The notes under the pieces were generated by a model that saw nothing but the letters and a program-made list of their open reading frames with translations, ran no database searches and was not told where the DNA came from. From positions 1-64,000 of the forward strand of contig JAKSTI010000008.1 of NCBI GenBank assembly GCA_024402665.1: a DNA stretch of 64,000 nt, read 5' to 3'. Below, piece after piece: positions 1 through 9,660 of the stretch. Within the stretch, counting starts at the first letter, position 1. Each line of letters begins with the position of its first letter. The position numbers and the translations under genes are program-made. Source of the stretch: Treponema sp. (GTDB lineage: Bacteria; Spirochaetota; Spirochaetia; Treponematales; Treponemataceae).

Positions 1-395
1 TCACGGCTTGTAAGTGATTCATCAAGTTCAAGTTCACCAATAATATTACGCAAAGTTGTTGCAGAAAGATTTTCCAAAGCGTTGATAGGTTTTTCTACAC
101 CATATGTATACAATTTTGGATCTGTAATCTGAAAATAAACTACAGTATCAATCATCATTGTAACGTTATCTTTTGTAATAACTGGCTGAGGTGGAAAATC
201 AAAAACCTTTTCTTTTAAAGAAACTTTTTTTGAAATACGATCAATAAATGGCATCTTAACATGCAAACCAACATTCCATGTAGCGTGATATCCGCCAAGT
301 CTTTCAATTACAAATGCATTCGACTGAGGTACAATTCTAATATTAGAAATTACCAGCACCATTACAACAATAATTACTGCAATTACAATAAACAT
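1..395 (-). CDS. SPFH/stomatin-family membrane protein (5' part only)
   Basis: Reading the minus strand from an ATG at 395 gives an open frame running off the window edge, so only about the first 131 residues are present. Residues 1-17 form a hydrophobic N-terminal anchor (MFIVIAVIIVVMVLVIS), followed by a typical stomatin/prohibitin start in which residues resembling IVPQSNAFVIERLGGY are recognisable, then the SPFH core with a DNVTMMIDTVVYFQI strand. Such proteins (QmcA/HflK-like) oligomerise at the inner membrane and organise proteases or lipid domains. The gene lies directly downstream of an NfeD-family gene on the same strand, the usual SPFH-NfeD pairing, which supports the call. The start is preceded by AAGGAG on the minus strand. 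Confidence 0.85.
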   Translation of the reverse strand, partial: MFIVIAVIIVVMVLVISNIRIVPQSNAFVIERLGGYHATWNVGLHVKMPFIDRISKKVSLKEKVFDFPPQPVITKDNVTMMIDTVVYFQITDPKLYTYGVEKPINALENLSATTLRNIIGELELDESLTSR

Positions 396-413
396 CTTTT
401 TCTCCTTAAGAAT

Positions 414-866
414 TTATATTTTTTTTACAAAGGCTGTTACACCTGCAATTTCTTCTATAACACACTTACTGCCTTCTTCAAGAACATTGTCTTCTTTTAT
501 AGCAGCAGTCCATTCCATTCCATTAATTTTGATTGCTCCTTTATCAAGAGCTGTAATCTTTTTTGTTACTACCGCAATCTGCCCGATTATTCTTTCATAA
601 TTTGTAGCAATTTTTTTCTGATTCAATTTCTTCTGCAAAACAGGTCTTGTAAAAATTAAAAGAATCATTGAAAGAGCCACAAAAATTAAAAGCTGAACCG
701 GGAATGGTATTGGGGTAAATGCCAGGAAAACCATAACAAAAGCACTGATTGCAAACCAGATTGTTGTTAGTGCAAATGTCATTGCTTCAATAACAATACA
801 GATTACCGTTATAGCAACCCAAACCCATGGAAGATTATTACCTAAAACTGTAATAATACCGTCCAT
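414..866 (-). CDS. NfeD-family membrane protein
   Basis: 150 residues: a short N-terminal segment, two or three hydrophobic helices between about residues 12 and 75, and a soluble C-terminal beta-rich part (about 95-150) that fits the OB-fold NfeD C-terminal domain. This is the short NfeD form without the N-terminal ClpP-like protease. NfeD proteins act with SPFH partners; here the gene ends 18 bp before the SPFH gene starts, so the two probably form one operon. AGGAGG sits just upstream of the ATG on the minus strand. The role in this organism is inferred only from the pairing. Confidence 0.8.
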   Translation of the reverse strand: MDGIITVLGNNLPWVWVAITVICIVIEAMTFALTTIWFAISAFVMVFLAFTPIPFPVQLLIFVALSMILLIFTRPVLQKKLNQKKIATNYERIIGQIAVVTKKITALDKGAIKINGMEWTAAIKEDNVLEEGSKCVIEEIAGVTAFVKKI

Positions 867-930
867 ATCTAACTACCTCCTTTCGCTTGATAATTCCAAT
901 ATAGTCCCATAACCTTCAGAAATCAATATA

Positions 931-976
931 AAAAAAGGGTAACCTTTGTCACTTTTGCCAGTAACTTTAGTCACCC
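931..976 (-). terminator. Rho-independent terminator after the S41-like gene
   Basis: On the minus strand, GGGTGAC (976-970) pairs with GTTACCC (943-937) through one G-U pair and is followed by six or more T. An inner hairpin GTTACT/AGTGAC lies in the loop, giving a two-tier structure. It sits 15 bp after the stop of the gene at 991. Confidence 0.7.
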
Positions 977-990
977 CCCTGTTTTTCACT

Positions 991-2406
991 TTACCATTCA
1001 GATAGTTTTTTTACTAATTCAGGATCTTTTAATAAATATTCTAATGTTTCATTTATTGTGTCATTGTCAGCAAAATAATCTGGAAAGAACCCTTCTGTAT
1101 CCCCGTGCCATCTGGTATTCAATCTGAATAATGTTTCATTCTCATGGTTTACTGTTGCCAGATTAACTTCAATTCTAGAATTCGGTAAGGTATAAGAATA
1201 ATAACTTCCAGATGACATAGCACCAAATGTTTTATTTCCAACAAGAATAACTTTTTCTTTATTTATTAAATATGAAGTTGCTATCCCATACTCTGCTGCT
1301 GAAGCTGTTTTTGAATCCATTAATATAAATAAATTACCTTGTAATAACTCTCTTCCTAATTGTGGGAAAACATCTGAAGTATTATTTTTTTCTCCAATTA
1401 TTGTTCGAGGTTCTTCCTTTGGTTCTATTCTGTTTTCTTCTGCAATATTATTTTTTATTTGATAATTCAAAATTGCCTTATTGATTTCTGTAGATCGAAT
1501 ACTATATTGTCCCTCAGTAGCAATTTTTACAATATCTAAGAAATCTGACCTATAATCTAATTTTTGACGATAGAATATTGGGCACAAAAGATAATATATA
1601 CTTTCAGCATATCCTCCTCTATTTCCTCTTAAATCCAAAACAACATTTTTATTTACATCAGACTTCTGAATCATAGAAACTATTTTGTCAAACTTATTTC
1701 TTGTTTCATGATATTTTTCCATATCCTGTTTATTTATGTTCAGATAACAATCTTTTAATCCTATATAAACTGTATTTGCTGTCTCAAAATATTCAATCGC
1801 ATCATGATTATCAACATTATATACATCACTTATCTTAGCTTTACAAGGAATCTCTTTATTATCTAAATCTATTGTTATATTTGCATTGTAGTAATCTAAA
1901 ACAATATATCTATACAGTACCTCATTACTGCAAATTACTGGTCTTAACAAATCCAGATCTCCAGTGTAACAAGAACCGGTTTTTATAGTGTCATCATCAC
2001 TTTTCTTGACATAATAATTATTATCTTTTTTTTCAAAATAAATATTTGAATAATAGCAATACTTCTGTCTATAAAAAGAGTTGTTATATTTATCAAATTT
2101 AAATGACAAGTGATTATCATAGAAATCTAATGCTAAAAAATAATCTGTTATGTTATATGCTATTATTTCTCCAAAACCAGCAATGTCTAAGGGGTTCTCA
2201 TACCCAAAAGTATCACTATATTCTTCCCCGATATTTTTTATAAGGTAATCTACATCAAAACCTCTTTCTACAAGTTCATCATAATTTACATAAGCTTCTG
2301 TAATTACTTTCTTCAAATACTTGCAATCTTCTTTTACCTCAGATTTAGTTTTATAACATCCTGTCAATGCAAGACATATACATATAATATAAAATATACG
2401 TTTCAT
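991..2406 (-). CDS. S41 (C-terminal processing peptidase-like) lipoprotein
   Basis: 471 residues. The N-terminus is a lipoprotein signal with the lipobox LTGC (Cys17), so the protein is probably anchored in a membrane facing the periplasm or the outside. The C-terminal half carries S41/TSPc marks: VVLDLRGNRGG (about 255-265), the serine motif KTASAAE (about 365) and GNKTFGAMSSG (about 390), which would supply the Ser-Lys pair. The N-terminal 200 residues, rich in Tyr and Asp, are not recognisable; no PDZ domain is evident. It is a single gene between two terminators. AT content and Asn/Tyr use are higher than in its neighbours. Substrate unknown. Confidence 0.75.
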   Translation of the reverse strand: MKRIFYIICICLALTGCYKTKSEVKEDCKYLKKVITEAYVNYDELVERGFDVDYLIKNIGEEYSDTFGYENPLDIAGFGEIIAYNITDYFLALDFYDNHLSFKFDKYNNSFYRQKYCYYSNIYFEKKDNNYYVKKSDDDTIKTGSCYTGDLDLLRPVICSNEVLYRYIVLDYYNANITIDLDNKEIPCKAKISDVYNVDNHDAIEYFETANTVYIGLKDCYLNINKQDMEKYHETRNKFDKIVSMIQKSDVNKNVVLDLRGNRGGYAESIYYLLCPIFYRQKLDYRSDFLDIVKIATEGQYSIRSTEINKAILNYQIKNNIAEENRIEPKEEPRTIIGEKNNTSDVFPQLGRELLQGNLFILMDSKTASAAEYGIATSYLINKEKVILVGNKTFGAMSSGSYYSYTLPNSRIEVNLATVNHENETLFRLNTRWHGDTEGFFPDYFADNDTINETLEYLLKDPELVKKLSEW

Positions 2407-2421
2407 AATAACTTTCCAAAT

Positions 2422-2480
2422 AAAAAGCCTCCCGTTTTCAAATGAAATTCAGTTTAATATTTCATAATAAATCGAGAGGC
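2422..2480 (-). terminator. Rho-independent terminator after the flotillin gene
   Basis: Minus strand: GCCTCTCG pairs with CGGGAGGC (one wobble), followed by TTTTTAT. The long loop holds an inner ATGAAAT/ATTTCAT stem. It lies between the stop at 2508 and the start of the next gene at 2406. Confidence 0.75.
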
Positions 2481-2507
2481 CTATTCTACCTAATTTAATA
2501 TATTAAT

Positions 2508-4013
2508 CTACTTACTTTTCTTATCATCATCAGAGGAATCTTTTCCTAATGTAGAAACTTTTCCACCTATGAAACCTGCAAGCATTGTTTTAAGATCAAT
2601 ACCAAGAGTCTGACTCAAACCTTCGCTAACCTGAGTAATATTATTCATAATATCAGATTGAAGTTTAGATGATTCTCCTCCATACATGTAAATCTTATCA
2701 ACATTCTGGTATGCCTTTCCTGAAGCTTCAGCAATTTTTGGAAGCTGTTCAAAATATACTTTCAAAGCATCCAGCTGCATCTGCTGTTTAGCAGCATCTC
2801 CATACTGTTTAAGGGCTTCTGCTTTTTCTCGCATACCATCTGCTTCGGCAACAAGTTTTGCCTTAATAGCCGCAGCTTCTGCTTCACCCTGAGCCTGAAC
2901 TGCTTCAGCCAAAGATTTTTTACCTGCAGCTTCACTTTCCATAGCAGCTTTTTCTGCTTCAGCTTTTTTCTGACGTGTAAATGCTTCTGCTTCTGCCTGT
3001 CGCTGAATTTCAAAAGCTTCAGCTTCTGCATTTTTCTGTCTTGTATAAAGTTCTGCATCTGCTTTCTGCTGTGCCGCATATTTCTGTGCTTCAGCTGTTT
3101 TCTTTACTTCTGCTTCAAGAGCTCGTTCCTTTACAGAAACTGCTTTTTCCTGAAGTTCAATTTCCTTTTCCTGGCGGGCAATATTTGCTTCTGCTTCTTT
3201 TACTTCACGTTCCTTTCTCTGAACTTCTGCTTCAATTGCCATTGCGGCTTCTGCTTTTGCCTGTTCCTTATCTGCCTGAGCTTTTAATGAAGCACGTTTC
3301 AAAGCAAGATCATTCTGTTTCTGTGCAATTTCAAGCTGAGCAGCAACTTCTGCATCATTTGCAGCTTTTTTAGCTTCTGCCTGCGCAATCTGAACTTCTG
3401 CTTCTGCAGCGGCCTTTGCTTTTGCAGCGTCTTTTGAAATTGAAACTGTATTTTCAATACCAAGATTATTGATTACACCATTGTCATCCTTAAAATTCTG
3501 AATATTAAATGTTGTAAGTTCAAGACCAAGGTCTGCAAGATTAGGTTTAACATTGTCTGCAATTGTATCTGCAAGAATTTTTTTATCACCCTGAATAAGA
3601 GCCTTTAATTCCATCTGAGAAATAATTTCACGGATATTTCCTTCAAGAACTGGTGTTACAACAGATGCAATAGCACTTGTTCCATAGCCTGTGAATCTTG
3701 AAGCAGCCCGTTTCATTACTTCAGGATCCTGAGAAATCGCAATATTAGCAACTGCATCAACTTTAATATTGATAGCATCTTTTGTTGGAATTGAACTCTT
3801 GCTTTCAAAATCAACCTGGATATTTTCCAAAGTCATATAGTCAATTCTCTGTAAAAAAGGAATTACAAAAATTGCCTTACCTGTAACTGTCCTGTTTCCA
3901 AATGGACCTACACGAATACCAATTCTGTTCTTAGGAACCTTTTTGTAAGAACAGAAAAACAAAAGCAAAATAGCTGCAATGATGATTAAAACTGTAACTG
4001 TACCAGTCATCAT
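2508..4013 (-). CDS. Flotillin-family membrane scaffold protein
   Basis: 501 residues. An N-terminal hydrophobic anchor (about 4-21) is followed by an SPFH domain (about 25-190) and a long Ala/Glu/Lys-rich coiled coil (about 195-420) with the repeated AEAEA pattern typical of flotillins (FloT/YqiK). The tail (about 450-501) is a separate short helical region ending in a charged DSSDDDKKSK. Flotillins form membrane microdomains. This is a different gene from the SPFH protein at the window start, so the cell encodes at least two SPFH scaffolds here. AGGAGGAG precedes the ATG. It is monocistronic, with a terminator of its own. Confidence 0.88.
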   Translation of the reverse strand: MMTGTVTVLIIIAAILLLFFCSYKKVPKNRIGIRVGPFGNRTVTGKAIFVIPFLQRIDYMTLENIQVDFESKSSIPTKDAINIKVDAVANIAISQDPEVMKRAASRFTGYGTSAIASVVTPVLEGNIREIISQMELKALIQGDKKILADTIADNVKPNLADLGLELTTFNIQNFKDDNGVINNLGIENTVSISKDAAKAKAAAEAEVQIAQAEAKKAANDAEVAAQLEIAQKQNDLALKRASLKAQADKEQAKAEAAMAIEAEVQRKEREVKEAEANIARQEKEIELQEKAVSVKERALEAEVKKTAEAQKYAAQQKADAELYTRQKNAEAEAFEIQRQAEAEAFTRQKKAEAEKAAMESEAAGKKSLAEAVQAQGEAEAAAIKAKLVAEADGMREKAEALKQYGDAAKQQMQLDALKVYFEQLPKIAEASGKAYQNVDKIYMYGGESSKLQSDIMNNITQVSEGLSQTLGIDLKTMLAGFIGGKVSTLGKDSSDDDKKSK

Positions 4014-4080
4014 TTCTCCTCCTTATGGATTTATTTTTTCTATATATATATTATAATAGCATTACAAAATATCTGTTGTA

Positions 4081-4110
4081 TATAACAAAATGTTATACAG
4101 TTTTGTTATA
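4081..4110. repeat. Perfect 10-10-10 inverted repeat between the flotillin and chemoreceptor genes
   Basis: TATAACAAAA (4081-4090), a 10-base spacer, then TTTTGTTATA (4101-4110). It lies in the 195-bp divergent promoter region, so a regulator site is plausible. The right arm is followed by T residues, but no plus-strand gene ends upstream. Confidence 0.5.
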
Positions 4111-4147
4111 TTTTTTTATCGTTTTATATATTTTAATTACTTATATA

Positions 4148-4176
4148 ACCGATAATAATAGATAATGACTTATAAT
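4148..4176 (+). promoter_or_regulatory. Candidate promoter elements of the chemoreceptor gene
   Basis: ACCGATAA at 4148-4155 resembles the -10 element of flagellar sigma-28 promoters (GCCGATAA), but no matching TAAA -35 is present. TATAAT at 4171-4176 is a housekeeping alternative, with a weak -35. Confidence 0.35.
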
Positions 4177-4208
4177 GCCTGAACCACAGTGGCATAGAGG
4201 AGTTTATT

Positions 4209-6257
4209 TTGAATAAAGCTAAGAAAGAAAAAAAAGCTAAAAAGGCAAAAAAAGAATCATTACTTGTAAAATATGGTTTAATTTCTTTTATCGTAATTGT
4301 AATTTCAATTGTTTCATTTACTACAGTAACTATTGAAATGTCTAAAAAACCTGTAGCATCCATTTATGAAGATTCAATGGATACTATCCTTATTCAGGCT
4401 GTAGATAGTGCTGAAACCTGGTTCGAAAATCAGGTAGAAGTATTAAATGTATTCCAGAGATCTGTTGTGAATAAAACAGAAAATCGCAACAACATTAAGA
4501 ATCAGATTAAAATCAAACAGAAACCTGAAGGTTTTGAATATGTTATGGTTTTCTGGGATGATGCAACTGGTGCAAAAGACGGTGGTCCTGAAACTTACAA
4601 TACTCGTGGTGGTATTTCTACTGCAGGTATTTTGAACAAGGAATACTGGATTAACCATAAATCAAGCGACGTTTCTGTCTGGCTTGAATCTCCACGTGAA
4701 TCTAACCTTGGTGCCTATACAATCCCATTGTTCGTAAAATCTGAATTTATTGATGATGTTACTGGTAAAAAAGTAAATGGTGGTATGGTAGGATTCCTTG
4801 AACTTGATCCTATTCATTCTCTTGCCAGAACATTCTTTAAAACTGGTCAGATTTCTATTTACGATGATACTGGTGCTATTCGTGCCGGTGAAGATATTCT
4901 CAATCTTGATAATACAACTCATCTTGCAATTTATAAAAAGGAATGTCACCTTGCAAATAAAACATGGACTGTAGTTGCTTCTATTGAAAAAGCAGAACTT
5001 AGTGAAGTAACAAGTTCTTTGCGTACAAATCAGATTGTTGGTGGATTCATTGCCGCAATCATCATCATTATTTGTATCCTTATCATTATCACACGTATTG
5101 TAGGAAAATTCGATTCTATTAAAAAGAATATTGATAACCTTAATACAGGTGATAAAGACCTTACAAGACGTCTTGAAGTATTCCACAACAATGAAATCTC
5201 TGATATCAAACGTTCCGTAAATACATTCATCGGTAACATTCACGAGACAGTAAAAGAGATTGGTGATGCTAATGGCGATTTGAACTCTTGTTTCAATAAT
5301 GTAAAATACAACCTTGATGATACAAGAAACCGTGTAAACAATATTTCTAATCAGATTAATAATGCTAAAGAAATTCTTGCCCTTCAGGATAACAGTGTAT
5401 CTGACACAAGTAGCGCTGTAACTCAGATTTCTGCAAACATTAAATCTCTTAATAATATGATTGACTCTCAGGCAACTGCAATCACTCAGTCTAGTACAAG
5501 TATTGAAGAAATGATTGGAAGTATTAATTCCGTTTCTGAAGCTGTATCTAAGATGAGCAATGAATTTGCTGAACTTTCTGCTGCAACAACAGACGGTATC
5601 TTGAAAAATACAATTGTAAATGAACTCTTGCAGACTATCCTTGAACAGAGTAAATCTTTGCAGGAAACAAACACTGTAATTGCCAGCATTTCTTCACAGA
5701 CAAACCTTCTTTCTATGAACGCCATGATCGAATCTGCACATGCCGGTGAATCTGGTAAAGGTTTCGCAGTAGTTGCTGAAGAAATTCGTAAACTTGCAGA
5801 TACTAGTGGTATTCAGTCTAAGAACATTGGTGAAAACCTTAAGATGATTGCTGAAAACATTACTAAGGTAGTAGAAAGTGCTACAGCCAGTACAAAATCT
5901 TTTGAAACTGTAGCTAAGAAAACAGATTTCACTTCTACTGTAGTTGCTGAAATTACAAATGCTATGAATGAACAGACAGCCGGTTCTAAACAGATTCTTG
6001 ATGCCCTTTCTAACATGAACAATACATCTGTTGAAGTTCAGAATGCCAGCCGTGAAATGGAAAAAGGTACAAACGAAATCCTTAATGCAACACTTCAGCT
6101 TAAGGAAAGTACACAGAACCTTAGCGTTTCATTCAACGAAATTGTTTCAACTGTAAATACAACTGTAGAAAATACAGAATCACTTAGTGATATTACAGAA
6201 AAGATGTCTGATGCTGTAAGTAACATTTCAGAAAAAATCAGTGAGTTTAAGATATAA
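4209..6257 (+). CDS. Methyl-accepting chemotaxis protein
   Basis: 682 residues starting at TTG; there is no in-frame ATG nearby and GAGGAG lies at 4197-4202. A very Lys-rich cytoplasmic tail (1-18) precedes TM1 (about 22-42). A periplasmic sensor of about 230 residues follows, probably Cache-type, with the [18 protein letters not shown] stretch typical of that fold. TM2 is at about 277-297, then HAMP, and a signalling coiled coil whose hairpin tip contains [19 protein letters not shown]. There is no C-terminal CheR-binding pentapeptide. It should signal through CheW/CheA to the flagellar motor. The ligand cannot be read from sequence. It is monocistronic, with a strong terminator downstream. 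Confidence 0.92.
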   Translation: MNKAKKEKKAKKAKKESLLVKYGLISFIVIVISIVSFTTVTIEMSKKPVASIYEDSMDTILIQAVDSAETWFENQVEVLNVFQRSVVNKTENRNNIKNQIKIKQKPEGFEYVMVFWDDATGAKDGGPETYNTRGGISTAGILNKEYWINHKSSDVSVWLESPRESNLGAYTIPLFVKSEFIDDVTGKKVNGGMVGFLELDPIHSLARTFFKTGQISIYDDTGAIRAGEDILNLDNTTHLAIYKKECHLANKTWTVVASIEKAELSEVTSSLRTNQIVGGFIAAIIIIICILIIITRIVGKFDSIKKNIDNLNTGDKDLTRRLEVFHNNEISDIKRSVNTFIGNIHETVKEIGDANGDLNSCFNNVKYNLDDTRNRVNNISNQINNAKEILALQDNSVSDTSSAVTQISANIKSLNNMIDSQATAITQSSTSIEEMIGSINSVSEAVSKMSNEFAELSAATTDGILKNTIVNELLQTILEQSKSLQETNTVIASISSQTNLLSMNAMIESAHAGESGKGFAVVAEEIRKLADTSGIQSKNIGENLKMIAENITKVVESATASTKSFETVAKKTDFTSTVVAEITNAMNEQTAGSKQILDALSNMNNTSVEVQNASREMEKGTNEILNATLQLKESTQNLSVSFNEIVSTVNTTVENTESLSDITEKMSDAVSNISEKISEFKI

Positions 6258-6279
6258 TTAAACTAATTCTTTTCTGCAT

Positions 6280-6313
6280 AAAATCTGTCAGTTACGCTGA
6301 CAGATTTTTTTTT
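6280..6313 (+). terminator. Rho-independent terminator after the chemoreceptor gene
   Basis: AAATCTGTCAG and CTGACAGATTT form a GC-containing 11-bp stem with a short loop, followed by a run of nine or more T. Confidence 0.9.
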
Positions 6314-6320
6314 TGATTAT

Positions 6321-6329
6321 TGCTATAAT
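6321..6329 (+). promoter_or_regulatory. Extended -10 promoter for proC
   Basis: TGCTATAAT is a perfect extended -10 (TGN-TATAAT), placed directly after the preceding terminator and about 40 bp before the proC start. No good -35 exists, because the upstream bases belong to the terminator T tract. Confidence 0.55.
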
Positions 6330-6368
6330 GCATTATCTTAATAAGTCCCTTTATGGAGGAATTTCTAA

Positions 6369-7157
6369 ATGGAAAAAATTGGTTTTATTGGTTTTGGAAA
6401 CATGGCCATTGCAATTGCAGGTGGCTTTATAAATTCAGGTTCTATTGATTGCAAGAATATTTATGCTTTTGCTCCAAATCAGGAAAAATTAAATAAAAAT
6501 ACATCTTCTTTAGGAATTAACCCTTGCTCTTCTGTAACAGCTTTAGTTGATTCCTGCGACACAGTTATTATTGCCTGCAAACCTTATCAGATAAAAGAAG
6601 TTCTCTCTCAGGTTGCAAATAATCTTAAAGGGAAAGCCCTTATTTCTATTGCAGCAGGCTGGACTTTCAAGATGTTCCAGAATGAATTAGATTCATCTGT
6701 ACGCATTCAATGCATTATGCCAAATACCCCTGCAATGATTGGTGAAGGTGTAATGCTTTTTGAAAAAGACAACTCACTTAATCAGGATGAACATACTAAG
6801 GTTGTTGCTTTATTCAAAACTCTTGGTATTGTTGAAGAACTTCCTACAAACCTTATGGGAATTGGTGGAGCAATCAGTGGATGTGGTCCGGCTTTTATGG
6901 ATTTGATTATGGAAGCTTATGGTGATGCTGCCGTAAAATATGGTATTTCAAGAGATATGGCTTATCGTCTTGTTTCACAGACTATGGCTGGTAGTGCAAG
7001 ATTGCAGCAGAAAACAAACAGTCACCCTGGTGTATTAAAAGATGCTGTTTGTTCGCCAAATGGAACTACAATCCGTGGTGTTGATGTCCTTGAAAAAAAA
7101 GGTGTCAGAGGAGCTTGCATTTCCTGCATAGACGCTATTATGGATTATAAAAAATAA
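6369..7157 (+). CDS. proC: Pyrroline-5-carboxylate reductase
   Basis: 262 residues, the normal length for ProC. It catalyses the last step of proline synthesis, NAD(P)H-dependent reduction of pyrroline-5-carboxylate. The N-terminal Rossmann motif IGFIGFGNMAIAIAGG is clear. The C-terminal dimerisation/active-site region contains ISGCGPAFMDLIMEA and HPGVLKDAVCSPNGTTIRG, the ProC signature. GGAGG lies 10 bp upstream. proA and proB are also in this window (37.5 and 40.4 kb), so all three proline genes are present but as separate transcription units. Confidence 0.95.
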   Translation: MEKIGFIGFGNMAIAIAGGFINSGSIDCKNIYAFAPNQEKLNKNTSSLGINPCSSVTALVDSCDTVIIACKPYQIKEVLSQVANNLKGKALISIAAGWTFKMFQNELDSSVRIQCIMPNTPAMIGEGVMLFEKDNSLNQDEHTKVVALFKTLGIVEELPTNLMGIGGAISGCGPAFMDLIMEAYGDAAVKYGISRDMAYRLVSQTMAGSARLQQKTNSHPGVLKDAVCSPNGTTIRGVDVLEKKGVRGACISCIDAIMDYKK

Positions 7158-7172
7158 TTTTCTTTTCTAAGT

Positions 7173-8567
7173 TTAATTTATAACAGCTGCAACACTGTCT
7201 TTGAACTGCTTTTCTTCTTCTTCAGAAATCAGTTCTTCCGAATAAAGTGCTTTTTCAAATATTCGGCCCGCAGTAGCAGCTGTTTCTTTTTTAAACAACG
7301 CAGTATATTCCATAGGTGCCAGATTTATTTTATAAGGCACCCCGTTTTCATTTCCCCAGTCAATCAATCTCATAAAAACTTTTGTCAGCCTGTCTAATTC
7401 CGCTTTCTTTTCTTTAGATTTTTTTGCCTGAGAAATGAATTCACTCATAGAAGATCTGAAAGAGCGTGCTTCTACAGAAACATAATTCTTTTTTGCAGAA
7501 AATCTGAATGAAAAAAGTTTTTTAATCATTTCAATAAAGTTGGCTGCAAATTTTTTTATAATAGACGGAATACTTCTGTTTTCAAAAGGTTCTTTTATTG
7601 TCTTTTTAATAATAGGGCGGAAAATAAAATAAAGGACAAATCCTATAAAAACGGCAATCAATATTCCATCCAGGATTTTTCCTACAAGGACATTTTCATC
7701 TTGAGTTCCAAGCACTTTCCTGATTCCTTCTGCATAATCCACTGTCATATCCGAATTGAATTCTGGAACAGGTACATGAGTAATATTTTCTGCAGATACA
7801 GTCTTTTTACCGCCAAACAATCCTGTAAAATATTCAGGCTTAAGAATAGGGTGGTTTGAAGAAAACAAGGTTCCTAGAATTGCACCAGCAGCAATCACAG
7901 GAAAACCTGCAAACATGGCAAATCTTCTGTAACTAAAAACTTCTTCCAGACCTAAAAAGGCATAATATAATTCATTCTGATAGGTATTCAAAATCATGTA
8001 GTGAACTAAATTAGAGGCAAAATAAATCCCAAGACAAAGCAGGGTAGGTAAAGGAAGAACGTATGTATTATTAAATGAAATTGCAAAACAAACTGCTATT
8101 GATAAAACAGATGAAACAATCAGCATATTTGTTAATGCTTTTACTTTTTTCGCATAATCTTCACCAATGAATCTGTTATTATAAAGATGATTAGATAAAT
8201 CTGTTCCACTTTTATTTTCACATTCTTCTTCAAAAAGCTGATGGATAACGTAAGTTTCAAAAAATGTTGATGTAAAAAAGTATTCTACCAGAGTGACTGC
8301 AAAAACTATTCCAAGAGAAACTGAATTTACAAAGAAATAACAGAAAGCCAGAATCAGCACTTCACCTAAAAGTGCAAGGCGGAAATGAAAACCTATTGTT
8401 ACTTCTTTTACAAGAGCAAAATTCAGCAGCATTATATAAACAAGTTCTGCACCAGCGGCTACCAAGAAAACTGCATAATTATCAACAAATGTAAACAAAA
8501 CTGCAAAAATAAGGGCAACTACAGAAATAAATATAAATACCCGTTCAAAAAATCGTGATACAAACAT
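7173..8567 (-). CDS. Multi-pass membrane protein with a DUF4129-like C-terminus
   Basis: 464 residues. Several hydrophobic helices fill the first 245 residues; another TM segment lies at about 305-325. The cytoplasmic C-terminal part (about 345-464) is helical and charged, and resembles the DUF4129 domain usually found beside MoxR and DUF58 genes. It is the last gene of a three-gene operon: its ATG overlaps the stop of the DUF58 gene by one base (TAATG), so the two are translationally coupled. No catalytic transglutaminase triad is visible. The function is unknown; by context it is the membrane partner of a MoxR chaperone system. Confidence 0.6.
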   Translation of the reverse strand: MFVSRFFERVFIFISVVALIFAVLFTFVDNYAVFLVAAGAELVYIMLLNFALVKEVTIGFHFRLALLGEVLILAFCYFFVNSVSLGIVFAVTLVEYFFTSTFFETYVIHQLFEEECENKSGTDLSNHLYNNRFIGEDYAKKVKALTNMLIVSSVLSIAVCFAISFNNTYVLPLPTLLCLGIYFASNLVHYMILNTYQNELYYAFLGLEEVFSYRRFAMFAGFPVIAAGAILGTLFSSNHPILKPEYFTGLFGGKKTVSAENITHVPVPEFNSDMTVDYAEGIRKVLGTQDENVLVGKILDGILIAVFIGFVLYFIFRPIIKKTIKEPFENRSIPSIIKKFAANFIEMIKKLFSFRFSAKKNYVSVEARSFRSSMSEFISQAKKSKEKKAELDRLTKVFMRLIDWGNENGVPYKINLAPMEYTALFKKETAATAGRIFEKALYSEELISEEEEKQFKDSVAAVIN

Positions 8568-9646
8568 TATTTTCTTTCACCTCCCAGTTTTATGCTTGAA
8601 GTTGAAATATCTTTTTTGCCAGCCATTTCTTTTGCATTGTATAATTCAACCTGTTCTGGACCTACAACAAAAACTCTTGTTCCAAATGGCAGCTGAGCCT
8701 TAAATTTTTCAACAGGGTTATATTCCATTTTTCCTTCCACCATATTGATGGTAGACAGAATATCAAGAATAAAATTTGTCTGATTTTTAGCAGGTTTCAA
8801 AAACGGAAAATCTGTTCCATAAGCTCCAAAACCGCAGTTCAAATTATGTTCCGCCGCTTTTGTTACAAGAGCCGCTGCAATTTCCAAAGCCCTTTCACCA
8901 ACATAAGTTCCTTTTTCAAAAGGATAATCTCCTCTGGCCAGATTTACAAAAACAAAAACCGGAACATCATAAGTAAACTGATACTCATTTGTATAAAGCT
9001 GATTAAATTTTGCACTGGTTCGCCAGTTGATTCTTTTCATCTCATCACCAGACTGATACTCTCTGACAGCCTTAGGCATTGTAATATCCTCATAACAAGG
9101 ATCTGCTATTTTTAATGTTCCCTGTGGCAATCCCGGCTTCAATTCAATATTAAGAGGAATATTTGCAGGACGAACAATTACTTTTCCCTGATTTTCTGCA
9201 TACTTCACTACAGTAAATAATCCAAGCGGATCTGCAAAACGAATTCTAACTGGGCCGATATATAATTCTCCCCGTTCCTGACCAAGTATTCTGTATGAAA
9301 AACTTTTTACTTCATGAGGTCTGAGTGTGCAGATAATATTATTTCCTTTGTTATAAACAACAAGGGTAGAAGTTTCATCCATAACATAACAGGAAAGAAC
9401 TGGAAATCTGGAATAGTTTTTTACCTTAAAGCTGATGTCAAGCTGTTCGTGATTTGCCAGTCTTACAACATCCATAAATCGTTCAATTACAAGACGCTTT
9501 GAAACATGGCGCACATATAAATAACACAAAAGGATTGTGAACAAAGCAGTCAACGTTATGAACTGCACAAATCTGTATGAGGAAAATAAAAAAATTCCAG
9601 TGCTTAAAATTGCAATAAGCCTTACGTAAGGTTTTGTTTCAATCAC
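8567..9646 (-). CDS. DUF58-family protein (MoxR partner)
   Basis: 359 residues with two N-terminal hydrophobic segments (about 7-47). The DUF58 hallmark VREYQSGDEMKRINWRTSAK lies near 195-214, followed by a degenerate von Willebrand A-like fold. DUF58 proteins are encoded with MoxR ATPases and are thought to be their substrates or adaptors. Here the MoxR gene lies 14 bp upstream and the membrane protein overlaps downstream. The family is well recognised; its exact role is not. Confidence 0.85.
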   Translation of the reverse strand: MIETKPYVRLIAILSTGIFLFSSYRFVQFITLTALFTILLCYLYVRHVSKRLVIERFMDVVRLANHEQLDISFKVKNYSRFPVLSCYVMDETSTLVVYNKGNNIICTLRPHEVKSFSYRILGQERGELYIGPVRIRFADPLGLFTVVKYAENQGKVIVRPANIPLNIELKPGLPQGTLKIADPCYEDITMPKAVREYQSGDEMKRINWRTSAKFNQLYTNEYQFTYDVPVFVFVNLARGDYPFEKGTYVGERALEIAAALVTKAAEHNLNCGFGAYGTDFPFLKPAKNQTNFILDILSTINMVEGKMEYNPVEKFKAQLPFGTRVFVVGPEQVELYNAKEMAGKKDISTSSIKLGGERK

Positions 9647-9660
9647 TTTTATACCGTTTA

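Noticed and set aside
2762..3373. Frames inside the flotillin coiled coil
   Set aside because: Repetitive GCA/GAA codons keep alternative frames open; no independent start or conservation signal.
4081..4120. Terminator formed by the inverted repeat plus T run before the chemoreceptor
   Set aside because: No plus-strand gene ends upstream, and the arms are nearly all AT, so a regulatory site is more likely.
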